Shown here piece after piece: positions 16,193-23,629 of a stretch of 61,282 nt of DNA. Both the position numbers and the translations under genes were made by a program. Under the pieces are notes generated by a model, which was not told where the DNA came from, made no database searches, and saw only the letters and a program-made list of their open reading frames with translations. This stretch comes from Mycolicibacter kumamotonensis (GTDB lineage Bacteria; Actinomycetota; Actinomycetes; Mycobacteriales; Mycobacteriaceae), in the NCBI RefSeq assembly GCF_002086285.1, contig NZ_MVHU01000026.1, positions 1 through 61,282 of the forward strand. Direction: 5' to 3'. How positions within the stretch are numbered: the first letter of the stretch is position 1; each line of letters starts with the position of its first letter.

Positions 16193-16855
16193 TCAGGTCC
16201 ACGCGGCCCGACCCGACCGGACCAGGGTCGCGGTCACCGACCCGGTCACCTCCTCGACCGTCATCGCCACCAGGATGTGGTCCCGCCACGCTCCGTCGAC
16301 GTCGAGGTAGCGCTGCAGCAGACCCTCCTGCCGAAAGCCGACCTTGGCCAAGACCGCCCGGCTGGCCCCGTTCTCCGGCCGGACGGTGGCCTCCACCCGA
16401 TGCAGCCCCACCGGCCCGAAGCAGTGGTCGAGGCCGAGCGCCACCGCTGCGGTCGCCACGCCCCCGCCGGCCACCGAACTGGACACCCAGTAGCCGATCC
16501 AGGCCGACCGGAGCGCACCGTGGGCGATGTTGCCGACCGTCAGCTGACCGCAGAACCGGCCGTCGAGCTCGATCACGAACGGCAACATCCGGCCGTAACG
16601 GGCCTCGGTCCGCAGGCTCGAACACACCGGCGGCCACGCGGCCGAACTGTGCCGGGTGGCCCAGTCCGCCTCGACGCTGGGCTCCCACGGCTCCAGGTGG
16701 GCCCGGTCGGCCAACCGGATCCGGCTCCAGGCCACGCCGTCGCGCATCCGCACCGGGCGCAACCGCAGCACCCCCGCCGGAACCCGCAACGGCCCGAGCA
16801 CCGTCGGCCAGCCGGGGTGCTGGACGGCCTTGAAGGGCCACAGATTGACCAGCAT
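16193..16855 (-). CDS. rimJ: RimJ/RimL-type GNAT N-acetyltransferase
   Basis: A 220-residue GNAT enzyme of the ribosomal-protein-alanine acetyltransferase type, transferring acetyl from acetyl-CoA to an N-terminal or side-chain amine. Visible parts are VRMRDGVAWSRIRLADRAHLEP near the N terminus, CGQLTVGNIAHGALRSAWIGYWV, then the family's conserved RVEATVRPENGASRAVLAKVGF near the acetyl-CoA tail (read in segments). It is 10 bp downstream of glp, matching Rv0995 next to Rv0994. It also carries an MLVNLWPFKAVQHPGW lead usual for this orthologue group. Its real substrate is not known, and the RimJ name is by family. Confidence 0.85.
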   Translation of the reverse strand: MLVNLWPFKAVQHPGWPTVLGPLRVPAGVLRLRPVRMRDGVAWSRIRLADRAHLEPWEPSVEADWATRHSSAAWPPVCSSLRTEARYGRMLPFVIELDGRFCGQLTVGNIAHGALRSAWIGYWVSSSVAGGGVATAAVALGLDHCFGPVGLHRVEATVRPENGASRAVLAKVGFRQEGLLQRYLDVDGAWRDHILVAMTVEEVTGSVTATLVRSGRAAWT

Positions 16856-16865
16856 CTACCCGGAC

Positions 16866-18134
16866 TCAGCCCCGTTGCGCCAGAAAGGCGACGTCCACCA
16901 GCTCGCCGGTGGCGATCTGCTCGACCTCCTCGGGAACCACCACCAGGCAGTTCGCCTCGGCCAGGGTCGCCAGCAGGTGCGACGAGGTGCCACCGGACGC
17001 CCCGAGCACCTGCACCAGGTACTCGTCGGTCTCCTGGTCGCGCATCAGCTGGCCCCGCAGATAGCCTTTGCGCCCGGGCATCGAACTGATCGGCCCCAGG
17101 GCGCGGGCCCGCACCATCCGGCGCATCGGCTCGCGCTTGCCCAGCGACAGCCGGATCAGCGGACGGATCATCACCTCGAACACCACCAGCGCACTGACCG
17201 GGTTGGTCGGCAACAGGAACGTCGGAACCCCTTCCGGCCCCAGCTGCCCGAAGCCCTGGACCGAACCGGGGTGCATCGCGATCCGGGCGACCTCCATCTC
17301 GCCGAGGTCCGACAGCGCCGCCCGCACTTCCTCGGCCGCCGCACCGCCCACCCCTCCGGCGATCACCACGATCTCGGCGCGGTTGAGCTGTCCCTCGACC
17401 ACTTCGCGCAGTTTCTTGGGTTCGCTGCTGACGATGCCGACGCGGTTCACCTCGGCCCCCGCGTCCCGGCCGGCGGCGGCCAGCGCGTAGGAGTCCACGT
17501 CGTAGACCTGACCGTTACCGGGTGTGCGGGTGACGTCGACCAGCTCTCCTCCCACCGCCATCACCGACAGCCGGGGACGCGGGTGGACCAGTACCCGGTC
17601 GCGGCCGACGGCGGCCAGCAGCCCGACCTGGGCGGCGCCGACGACCGTGCCGGCGCGTACCGCGACGTCGCCGGGCTGCACGTCGTCGCCGACGCGGCGC
17701 ACGTAGTCGCCCGGGCGCACGCCGCGCAGCACCCGGACCCGGGAATTGCCACCGTCGGTCCAGCGCAACGGCAGCACCGCATCGGCCAAAGTGGGCATCG
17801 GAGCGCCGGTCTGGATCCGGGTGGCCAGTTTGGGCTGCAGTCGGGTGGGTGTGCGCGCCCCGGCTTCGATGGTGCCCAGCACCGGAAGGGTGACCGCGGC
17901 GGCGTCGCGATCGGCCGCCTCGGAGCTGTCACCGATGGCATCGGCACCGAAGACGTCGACGCTCCGTACCGCGTACCCGTCGATGGCCGCCTGATCGAAG
18001 GCGGGCATCGGCCGCTCGGCGATGACCTCTTCGGCACACATCAAGCCCTGCGCCTCGGCGATCGCCACCCGGACCGGGCGCGGAGCCACCGCGGCAGCCG
18101 AAACCCGGGCCTGCTGCTCCTCAACCGAACGCAC
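16866..18134 (-). CDS. glp: MoeA-like molybdopterin molybdotransferase / gephyrin-like protein Glp
   Basis: A 422-residue MoeA-fold protein. It begins MRSVEEQQARV, with domain III signature AFDQAAIDGYAVRS, PAGDYVRRVGDDVQPGD-like segment, the MPT-binding core (VVGAAQVGLLAAVG, MAVGGELVDV, IAGGVGGAAAEEVR), and the C-terminal VPTFLLPTNPVSALVVFEVMIRP (read in segments). Classical MoeA inserts molybdenum into molybdopterin. In corynebacteria this MoeA copy (Glp) binds FtsZ and GlpR to coordinate division. The galU-rimJ-glpR context favours the division role. M. tuberculosis calls the equivalent moeA1 (Rv0994). Whether catalysis is retained cannot be decided here. Confidence 0.87.
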   Translation of the reverse strand: MRSVEEQQARVSAAAVAPRPVRVAIAEAQGLMCAEEVIAERPMPAFDQAAIDGYAVRSVDVFGADAIGDSSEAADRDAAAVTLPVLGTIEAGARTPTRLQPKLATRIQTGAPMPTLADAVLPLRWTDGGNSRVRVLRGVRPGDYVRRVGDDVQPGDVAVRAGTVVGAAQVGLLAAVGRDRVLVHPRPRLSVMAVGGELVDVTRTPGNGQVYDVDSYALAAAGRDAGAEVNRVGIVSSEPKKLREVVEGQLNRAEIVVIAGGVGGAAAEEVRAALSDLGEMEVARIAMHPGSVQGFGQLGPEGVPTFLLPTNPVSALVVFEVMIRPLIRLSLGKREPMRRMVRARALGPISSMPGRKGYLRGQLMRDQETDEYLVQVLGASGGTSSHLLATLAEANCLVVVPEEVEQIATGELVDVAFLAQRG

Positions 18135-18181
18135 GATGCGCCTTTCTCAAAGCCTGGGTCCGATTCCGGGCCGGCGTCTGC

Positions 18182-19093
18182 TCAGGTCTCCGCCAAACCC
18201 AGCCGCGCCACCAGCCACCGGCGCAGATCCGGACCGTAGTCATCACGATCCAAGGCAAAGTCAACCGCAGCTTTGAGGTAGCCGCCCGGATTTCCCAGGT
18301 CGTGTCGCGATCCGCGGTGCACGACCACGTGGACGGGGTGACCCTCGGCGATCATCAGGGCGATGGCATCGGTGAGCTGCACCTCGCCGCCGGCGCCGCG
18401 GTCGATGCGCCGCAACGCATCGAACACCGCCCGATCCAGCACGTAGCGGCCCGCCGCGGCATACATCGACGGTGCGTCGGCGGCCTTGGGCTTCTCGACC
18501 ATCCCCTTGACCCGCAGCACGTCGGGGTTGTCACCGCCGGGAACGGGTTCGACGTCGAAAACGCCGTAGGCGCTGACTTCTTCGGGGCTGACCTCGATCG
18601 CGCACAGCACGGTGCCGCCGTGCCGGGCCCGCACCGCCGACATCGTCTCCAACACCCCGGTGGGCAGCACCAGGTCGTCGGGGAGCAGGACGGCGACGGC
18701 GTCTTCGTCGGCCGACAGGGTGGGTTCGACGCAGCTGATGGCATGGCCCAGCCCGAGCGGCTCGGCCTGCACCACCGACTCCACCTTGATCAACTGCGGG
18801 GCCCGGCGCACCTTGGCCAGCATGGCCTTCTTGCCGCGGGCCTCCAGCGTGCCTTCCAGCACCAGGTCTTCGACGAAGTGCGCGACCACCCCGTCCTTGC
18901 CCTCGGAGGTGATGATCACCAACCGCTCGGCACCGGCCTCGGCCGCCTCGGCGGCCACCAGTTCGATCCCCGGGGTGTCGACGACGGGCAGCAACTCCTT
19001 GGGCACCGTCTTGGTCGCCGGCAAGAACCGGGTACCCAAACCGGCCGCGGGCACGATAGCGGTACGCGGAATCGGAACCTTCGACGTGGGCAT
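18182..19093 (-). CDS. galU: UTP-glucose-1-phosphate uridylyltransferase
   Basis: A 303-residue nucleotidyltransferase making UDP-glucose from UTP and glucose-1-phosphate for glycans and trehalose. The signature AAGLGTRFLPATKTVPKELLP (first 20 residues are the nucleotide loop) is near residue 14. Also present are VVDTPGIELVAAEAAEAG, PLGLGHAISC, AVLLPDDLV, MVEKPKAADAPS and RHDLGNPGGYLKA. Length and motifs match GalU. It is first of the galU-glp-rimJ-glpR run (47 bp before glp) and is divergent from the folate cyclo-ligase gene. A leaderless promoter fits its ATG. Confidence 0.95.
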   Translation of the reverse strand: MPTSKVPIPRTAIVPAAGLGTRFLPATKTVPKELLPVVDTPGIELVAAEAAEAGAERLVIITSEGKDGVVAHFVEDLVLEGTLEARGKKAMLAKVRRAPQLIKVESVVQAEPLGLGHAISCVEPTLSADEDAVAVLLPDDLVLPTGVLETMSAVRARHGGTVLCAIEVSPEEVSAYGVFDVEPVPGGDNPDVLRVKGMVEKPKAADAPSMYAAAGRYVLDRAVFDALRRIDRGAGGEVQLTDAIALMIAEGHPVHVVVHRGSRHDLGNPGGYLKAAVDFALDRDDYGPDLRRWLVARLGLAET

Positions 19094-19106
19094 TGTTCAC
19101 ACGATA
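19094..19106 (-). promoter_or_regulatory. Leaderless promoter of galU
   Basis: On the minus strand TATCGT (19106-19101) is followed by seven nucleotides and then the galU ATG. This matches TANNNT-N7-ATG leaderless geometry. There is no Shine-Dalgarno in the gap. Confidence 0.5.
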
Positions 19107-19168
19107 ACCGCAATCAACTCCACCTCCTCCCTGGCGGTGGGCGAGCCGGTGCTGACAGGCTGAAAGGC

Positions 19169-19753
19169 GTGACCGACAACGCGGTGGTAGCCGCCAAGTC
19201 CGCGTTGCGCGCCCGGATACTCGAAGCCCGCCGCGCCATACCGCCGGACCTGCACGTCGCCGAAGCCCACGCGCTGGCCGGCCACCTCGAGCAGCTGGCC
19301 GGTGACGCCGCCACGGTCTGCGGTTATGTGCCGGTGGGCACCGAACCCGGCTCGGCAGCCATGCTCGACGCGCTGGCCCGCCGCGGTATTCGGGTGCTGC
19401 TGCCGGTGGTGGCTGCCGACGGGGCCGCGCTGAGGTGGGGTGAATACCGGCCCGACGCGCTGGTTTCGGCCCGGTTCGGCCTACGGGAGCCGGCGCCGCC
19501 GTGGCTGCCCGCCGAAGCCCTGGCCGAGGCGGACGCCGTGCTGGTGCCGGCGCTGGCGGTCGACCGCCGGGGGGTGCGGCTGGGCCGCGGAGCCGGCTTC
19601 TACGATCGCTCCCTGCCGCTGCGCCGGCCGCACATTCCGCTGGTGGCGGTGGTCCGCGACGACGAGCTGCTCGATGCGTTGCCGGCCGAGCCGCATGATG
19701 TGCCGATGACCCATGCGCTGACTCCCGGACGCGGCCTGGTGGCGCTGGCCTGA
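19169..19753 (+). CDS. 5-formyltetrahydrofolate cyclo-ligase family protein
   Basis: A 194-residue enzyme converting 5-formyl-THF to 5,10-methenyl-THF with ATP. It has KSALRARILEARRAIP at the N terminus, VCGYVPVGTEPG (substrate loop), VLLPVV, and the MTHFS signature ADAVLVPALAVDRRGVRLGRGAGFYDRSLP (in segments: LVPALAVD, RLGRGAGFYDR). It ends at residue 194, the usual length. The frame is open far upstream, but GTG at 19169 follows GAAAGG and gives the right N terminus. It is divergent from galU (75 bp). The equivalent is Rv0992c. Confidence 0.9.
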   Translation: MTDNAVVAAKSALRARILEARRAIPPDLHVAEAHALAGHLEQLAGDAATVCGYVPVGTEPGSAAMLDALARRGIRVLLPVVAADGAALRWGEYRPDALVSARFGLREPAPPWLPAEALAEADAVLVPALAVDRRGVRLGRGAGFYDRSLPLRRPHIPLVAVVRDDELLDALPAEPHDVPMTHALTPGRGLVALA

Positions 19754-19768
19754 AGCCGCGATGGCTTC
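19752..19768. terminator. Short hairpin after the cyclo-ligase gene
   Basis: GAAGCC-GCGAT-GGCTTC overlaps the TGA stop and could terminate before the CIRCE-controlled unit. The stem is only 6 bp, so this is weak. Confidence 0.3.
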
Positions 19769-19804
19769 GCCCCGGCCCGGAATGCTCAAGACCAGATGGC
19801 GGTT

Positions 19805-19831
19805 CTAGCACTTAGCACGGTAGAGTGCTAA
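19805..19831 (+). promoter_or_regulatory. CIRCE-like HrcA operator upstream of ruc
   Basis: CTAGCACTT-N9-GAGTGCTAA (19805-19831) matches CIRCE (TTAGCACTC-N9-GAGTGCTAA) at 16 of 18 arm positions with exact 9-bp spacing. It lies 28 bp before the GTG of the FmdB-type gene. In M. tuberculosis the homologue Rv0991c (Ruc) belongs to the HrcA heat-shock regulon, which supports this call. Confidence 0.85.
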
Positions 19832-19859
19832 CCCGATTGTTCGATTCACGGAGGTACGC

Positions 19860-20216
19860 GTGCCCACCTACAGCTACGCCTGCACCGAGTGCAGCCACCG
19901 CTTCGATGTGGTCCAGGCCTTTACCGACGACGCGTTGACCACCTGCGAGGAGTGCAACGGTCGCCTCCGCAAGATCTTCGGCAAGGTCGGCGTCGTGTTC
20001 AAGGGCAGCGGTTTCTACCGCACCGACAGCCGGGATGCGGGTAAGACGTCCTCGAACGGCGGCGGCTCCCCCAAGGCCGCGGCATCGGATTCCGGGTCGG
20101 GCGGCTCTAGCGATGGCGGCACCAAATCGGCCGGCAAGTCCTCTGCGGATGGCGGCACCAAGTCCGCCGACAAGCCCAAGGCCGCCGCATCCACCGCGGC
20201 TGCCGCCTCGGCGTAA
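19860..20216 (+). CDS. ruc: Redox-regulated chaperone Ruc (FmdB-type zinc ribbon, disordered tail)
   Basis: A 118-residue protein. The N terminus is an FmdB zinc ribbon with CxxC pairs (CTEC at about 10-13, CEEC at about 32-35) followed by GKVGVVFKGSGFYRTDSR. The remainder (about residues 58-118) is a Ser/Gly/Ala/Lys disordered tail with a repeated DGGTKSA. The M. tuberculosis homologue Rv0991c is a zinc-binding chaperone activated by oxidation of these cysteines that works with the Hsp70 system. The GTG at 19860 has GGAGG six bases upstream. A CIRCE-like operator precedes it, so it should be heat induced through HrcA. The SAF gene follows 66 bp later. Confidence 0.9.
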   Translation: MPTYSYACTECSHRFDVVQAFTDDALTTCEECNGRLRKIFGKVGVVFKGSGFYRTDSRDAGKTSSNGGGSPKAAASDSGSGGSSDGGTKSAGKSSADGGTKSADKPKAAASTAAAASA

Positions 20217-20270
20217 CCCGTTATCCACAGGCCGGCACCCGGGTCGGCGCCCCCGGGCGGGCCGGTCGCT

Positions 20271-20282
20271 TACCGTTGCGCC
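20271..20282 (+). promoter_or_regulatory. Leaderless promoter of the SAF gene
   Basis: TACCGT (20271-20276) and six nucleotides precede the ATG at 20283, fitting TANNNT-N6-ATG. The SAF gene may thus be expressed independently of ruc. Confidence 0.45.
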
Positions 20283-20927
20283 ATGGGCGAGTCGCTCAAT
20301 CCGACCTTGATCTCCCGCGCCTCGCAGGCGCTGCGCCCGGACTGGACTCGTACGGTGCGCGCACGGCGGGTGGCCGCCGGGGTCCTGGTCCTGCTGGCCG
20401 GGGCCGCGGCGATCCGCTCCGATCCGCAGGGCGAGCGGGTCGAGGTCGTGGTGGCCAGCCGCGACCTGGCCCCCGGAACGGCGTTGACCGCCGACGACAT
20501 CTCCGTCGAATACCGTTTCGCGCGAACGGTTCCCGCCGGTGCCCTCACCGATGTGTCGTCGGTGTTGGCCACCACGCTTGCCGGCCCGGCACGCCGCGGC
20601 GAGGTACTCACCGATGTCCGCCTACTGGGCAGCCGACTCACCGAGGCCGCCGCCGGGCCGGACGCCCGCATCGTGGGCCTGCACCCGGCCGACGCCGCCC
20701 TGGTCGACCTGGTCCGGCCCGGCGACGTCGTCGACGTCGTGACGGCCGATGACGCAGCAGACCCGCCGGGCGGGCCCCGGGTGGTAGCGTCCGGCGGGAT
20801 CGTGGTGCTGGTGTCGGACAAGCAGAATCACGACGATCGGGTGGTGCTGGTGGCATTGCCGGCCACCGCCGCCGTCGCGGTGGCCGGCACCACCCTGGCT
20901 CAGGCGGTGACCCTGACGCTGCGCTGA
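20283..20927 (+). CDS. SAF-domain (CpaB/RcpC-like) membrane-anchored protein
   Basis: A 214-residue protein with one N-terminal membrane helix (RVAAGVLVLLAGAAAIRS, about 28-45), so the rest should face outside. The SAF domain follows (VEVVVASRDLAPGTALTADDIS, about 52-73), then GEVLTDVRLLG and LVRPGDVVDVV. The SAF fold occurs in pilus assembly factors (CpaB/RcpC), flagellar FlgA and antifreeze-like proteins. No pilus genes are adjacent, so the role is open. It follows ruc, in the position Rv0990c holds in M. tuberculosis, and may share its heat-shock transcript. It ends 4 bp from the convergent mscL. Confidence 0.8.
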   Translation: MGESLNPTLISRASQALRPDWTRTVRARRVAAGVLVLLAGAAAIRSDPQGERVEVVVASRDLAPGTALTADDISVEYRFARTVPAGALTDVSSVLATTLAGPARRGEVLTDVRLLGSRLTEAAAGPDARIVGLHPADAALVDLVRPGDVVDVVTADDAADPPGGPRVVASGGIVVLVSDKQNHDDRVVLVALPATAAVAVAGTTLAQAVTLTLR

Positions 20928-20931
20928 ACCG

Positions 20932-21363
20932 TCAAGCCGCGGCAGCCGGCTGCGGGCTGGCGCAGAACTTGCACTTTGTCGCTTCGGCGGCGATTTCGGA
21001 CGCGCATTCCGGGCAGGTCTTGGTGGGCGGCGCGTCGCCGAACACCGCCTTCCCGCGCCGCTTCTGAATGTGCTTGTAAGGCAACACGATAAAGAAATAT
21101 ATGGTCGCCATGAACACGATGAAGTAGATGATCGCCGAGATGAATGCGCCCAGGTCGACAAAGGTCGCCTCGTTGCCCTCCGCCCCGAGTTGGTAGCCCA
21201 GCCCCAGCCCGGCGGTGTCCGGCTGCGCGGCCGCGACCAGCGGGTTGATCACGCTGTCGGTGAAGGCCTTGACCAGGTTGGAAAACGCCAGCGCCACCAC
21301 CAGACCGATGGCGACGGTGATGACGTCGTCGCGCATCAGAAAATTCTTGAATCCTTTGAACAC
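20932..21363 (-). CDS. mscL: Large-conductance mechanosensitive channel MscL with C-terminal zinc ribbon
   Basis: A 143-residue channel opening under membrane tension to release osmolytes. The N-terminal FKNFLMRDDVITVAIGLVVALAFSNLVKAF segment covers the S1 helix and TM1 pore lining, a periplasmic loop follows, and TM2 is FISAIIYFIVFMATIYFFIVLPYKH. The usual C-terminal helical bundle is replaced by KTCPEC-ASEIAAEAT-KCKFC, two CxxC pairs like a rubredoxin/zinc-ribbon knuckle. The start is GTG at 21363. It is the last gene of the rpmF-to-mscL strand run, the position of Rv0985c. Confidence 0.93.
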   Translation of the reverse strand: MFKGFKNFLMRDDVITVAIGLVVALAFSNLVKAFTDSVINPLVAAAQPDTAGLGLGYQLGAEGNEATFVDLGAFISAIIYFIVFMATIYFFIVLPYKHIQKRRGKAVFGDAPPTKTCPECASEIAAEATKCKFCASPQPAAAA

Positions 21364-21468
21364 CGGTGCACCCCTTTCGCCCGGAACCCTGCGGGCAGCC
21401 CTGCGCTACCCAAGCGCACCGTAATGGCCGTCGGAGCGTCGGCGCGGGTGATTGCGCGAAGTCGAATC

Positions 21469-21591
21469 TCAACCGTGATGCGGCGGGACGTTGTCCCGCA
21501 GCCAGCGCTCGCGCTCCTCGACCTCCCGGGCGTCGTCCGGATCGCGCTCGTCGGAGGACTCCTGGTGCTCGCCGAGGCCGGGCGTGGACAC
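21469..21591 (-). CDS. Small 40-residue protein downstream of moaB2
   Basis: The GTG at 21591 opens a 40-codon frame (MSTPGLGEHQESS at the start, VEERERWLRDNVPPHHG at the end) closed by TGA at 21469. GGAG lies eight bases before the GTG, inside the moaB2 tail, whose TAG is two bases upstream, so it is probably translationally coupled. It is very acidic and Arg-rich, with a terminal W-x5-PPHHG motif like other tiny actinobacterial proteins I have seen ending in a PPHxG-type tail. It has no membrane segment. The function is unknown. The rest of the gap to mscL (21364-21468) shows nothing definite. Confidence 0.6.
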   Translation of the reverse strand: MSTPGLGEHQESSDERDPDDAREVEERERWLRDNVPPHHG

Positions 21592-21592
21592 C

Positions 21593-22087
21593 CTAGATCT
21601 CCAGGCTGGACAGCTGGCCGATGATCGTGGCCGCCAGCGGGTTCAACGTCGCCATCCCGTCGCGGACCGCGGCCCGGGAACCGGCCAGGTTGACCACCAG
21701 GGTGCTGCCCGATACTCCGGCCAGGCCCCGCGACAACCCGGCGTCGTGAATACCGGCGGCCAGGCCGGAGGCGCGCAGCGCCTCGGAGATACCCAGGATC
21801 TCGCGGTCCAGGATGTCGCGGGTGGCCTCCGGGGCGACGTCACGCGGGGTGACACCGGTGCCGCCGACCGACACGACCAGGTCGACTCCGCCGATCACCG
21901 CCGTGTTCAGCGCGTTGCGGATCTCGACCTCATCGGCGGCGACGGCGACCACGCCGTCGACCATGAACCCGCCCTCGGCCAGCAGTTCGGTGACCAACGG
22001 ACCGCTGTGGTCCTCATCGCCGTGCGCGGTGCGGTCGTCGACGACGACGACGAGCGCGCGGCCGGCGAGTTCTGAGGTCTGTTCCAT
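21593..22087 (-). CDS. moaB2: MoaB/Mog-type molybdopterin biosynthesis protein
   Basis: A 164-residue MoaB/Mog-fold protein; this family adenylates molybdopterin or is involved in related steps. The fold signature is VVSVGGTGVTPRDVAPEAT (about 87-105), with SGSTLVVNLAGSRAAVRDGM near the C terminus corresponding to the PGSPKA-type loop. The N terminus is MEQTSELAGRALVVVVDDRT. It corresponds to Rv0984, downstream of pepD. A tandem repeat separates it from pepD, and the small ORF follows it. Confidence 0.92.
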   Translation of the reverse strand: MEQTSELAGRALVVVVDDRTAHGDEDHSGPLVTELLAEGGFMVDGVVAVAADEVEIRNALNTAVIGGVDLVVSVGGTGVTPRDVAPEATRDILDREILGISEALRASGLAAGIHDAGLSRGLAGVSGSTLVVNLAGSRAAVRDGMATLNPLAATIIGQLSSLEI

Positions 22088-22115
22088 GGATCCAACCGTA
22101 TATCGCAGCGACCCG

Positions 22116-22223
22116 GCGGGTCAGCGAGGCTCGACGAAGGAGAGGCGAAGCTGGGCCCGCCGCATCAACCGAGCGGGTCAGCGAGGCTCGACGAAGGAGA
22201 GGCGAAGCTGGGCCCGCCGCATC
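22116..22223 (-). repeat. Tandem 57-bp repeat (two copies) between pepD and moaB2, each with a 14-residue mini-ORF
   Basis: Two identical 51-bp cores (22116-22166 and 22173-22223) recur at a 57-bp period. Each core has imperfectly complementary ends (GCGGGTCAGC and GCTGGGCCCGC on plus), so it can fold. On the minus strand (transcription direction) each contains ATG followed by MRRAQLRLSFVEPR and TGA. The first copy begins two bases after the pepD stop. This resembles MIRU-type intercistronic repeats of mycobacteria in placement, although the sequence is not one I can match. Confidence 0.9.
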
Positions 22224-22225
22224 CG

Positions 22226-23584
22226 TTACTGCGGGGCTTTGCCCAAGGTGACCTGTACCGACTTGGAGGCCCCGCTGGCGTCCAGGTAGGTCAGCGTCAC
22301 CTGGTCGCCGGGCGCCTTGGACCGCACCGCGGCCACCAGGGCGTCGGCACTGCCGATCGGGCGCTTGTCGAAGGCGGTCACCGTCACGCCTTCCGGCAAG
22401 CCGCCTTTCGCAGCCGCCTCCCCCGGCACCACCTCGACCACCTTCGCGCCGTGCAGGCTGCGGTCACTGGTGACCCGCACCCCCAGCGAGGCGTGCGATG
22501 CGGTGTGGTCCGGAGAGTTGATGAGCTCGTCGGCGATCCGCTTGGCCTGGTCGACCGGAATCGCGAAGCCCAGGCCGATGGAGCCGCTCTGAGCCTCGGC
22601 AGAGTCCCCGCCCATCGTCGCGATCGCCGAGTTGATGCCCACCAGGTCACCGTTCATGTTGACCAGCGCCCCGCCGGAGTTGCCCGGGTTGATGGCGGCA
22701 TCGGTCTGGATCGCGTCCAGCACGGTGTTCTGGTTGCCGGCTTCACCGGTGGTGGACACGGGCCGGTTGAGCGCGCTGACGATGCCGGTCGTCACGGTGC
22801 CCTCCAGGCCCAGCGGCGACCCGACCGCCACCACGTGCTGGCCCACCCGCAGGTCCGCCGAGGAGCCGAGCGTGATCGGGGTCAGATCGGAGACCCCCTG
22901 CACCCGCACCACGGCGATGTCGCTGGCCGGGTCGGCTCCCACCACGCTGAAGGGCGCGGTGCGCCCGTCGGCGAAGGTCACCGTGGTCTTCAACGGCGCC
23001 TTGGAGGTCGCGTCCGCCTTGGCGGCTGCGGCCACCACGTGGTTGTTGGTCAGGATCATCCCGTCGGCCGACAAGATGATGCCCGAGCCTTCTTCGGACT
23101 GGCGGCCCAGATCGGTCTCCAACATGACGACGCTGGGCACCACCTTCGCCGCGACCTTCTCGACCGAACCGTCGGGCAGTACGACCGCGGCGGGCACACC
23201 CGGCGCCTGAGCGCTCATGTGGCTGCTACCGGCGGCCGCTTTGTGATCGGAGTGCAGCGTCGAGCCCACCACGCCACCGGTCACCCCCGACAGTGCGGCG
23301 ATGGCGGCCGCACCGAGCACCAGCGCGCCCGTGCGCGAGCGCCTCGGGGGCAGGCCCGGACCCGGGACCGGCGACCGGCCGTAGGACGCGTCGTAGGCGG
23401 AGCGGTAGGCCGGCTGCTGGGCCGGCTGTTGGGCATAGCGCCAGTCGTACGACTGCGAGTAGGGACCCTGCGCGGCCCGGCCGGGATAGCCGGCCGGTCC
23501 ACGGTGCTGCCCCGCAGACGCACCCGTCTGATCGGACTGTTCCGGCTGCTGCCGCGGCGGAGGGTAGCCCGGGTGGTTCATCAT
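22226..23584 (-). CDS. pepD: HtrA-like serine protease PepD
   Basis: A 452-residue envelope protease/chaperone. It has a Pro/Gln/Tyr-rich cytoplasmic N terminus (1-82), one membrane helix (about 86-110), then a trypsin-like domain with catalytic His182 (TNNHVVAA), Asp222 (ASDIAVV) and Ser303 (GNSGGAL), and a C-terminal PDZ domain (about 350-445, LGVRVTSD, GLPEGVTVTAF). HtrA proteases degrade or refold damaged exported proteins. It is 45 bp downstream of mprB on the same strand, and MprAB and SigE are known to control pepD in M. tuberculosis. The start is the first of two adjacent ATGs after GGAG. Confidence 0.95.
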   Translation of the reverse strand: MMNHPGYPPPRQQPEQSDQTGASAGQHRGPAGYPGRAAQGPYSQSYDWRYAQQPAQQPAYRSAYDASYGRSPVPGPGLPPRRSRTGALVLGAAAIAALSGVTGGVVGSTLHSDHKAAAGSSHMSAQAPGVPAAVVLPDGSVEKVAAKVVPSVVMLETDLGRQSEEGSGIILSADGMILTNNHVVAAAAKADATSKAPLKTTVTFADGRTAPFSVVGADPASDIAVVRVQGVSDLTPITLGSSADLRVGQHVVAVGSPLGLEGTVTTGIVSALNRPVSTTGEAGNQNTVLDAIQTDAAINPGNSGGALVNMNGDLVGINSAIATMGGDSAEAQSGSIGLGFAIPVDQAKRIADELINSPDHTASHASLGVRVTSDRSLHGAKVVEVVPGEAAAKGGLPEGVTVTAFDKRPIGSADALVAAVRSKAPGDQVTLTYLDASGASKSVQVTLGKAPQ

Positions 23585-23629
23585 GTCGTTGCCTGCTCCT
23601 AGAGACGCGAAGTTGCCTCACCACCATGC

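Noticed and set aside
16866..18134. Plain housekeeping moeA for molybdenum cofactor synthesis
   Set aside because: Not excluded biochemically, but the galU-rimJ-glpR setting points to the Glp division role, so both are stated in the entry.
19169..19753. 483-codon fusion frame starting at 18302
   Set aside because: The upstream part is antisense to galU; the enzyme starts at the GTG of 19169.
22116..22223. CRISPR array
   Set aside because: Only two units, with 6-bp gaps between cores instead of 30-40-bp spacers, no cas genes, and identical units that behave as a tandem repeat.
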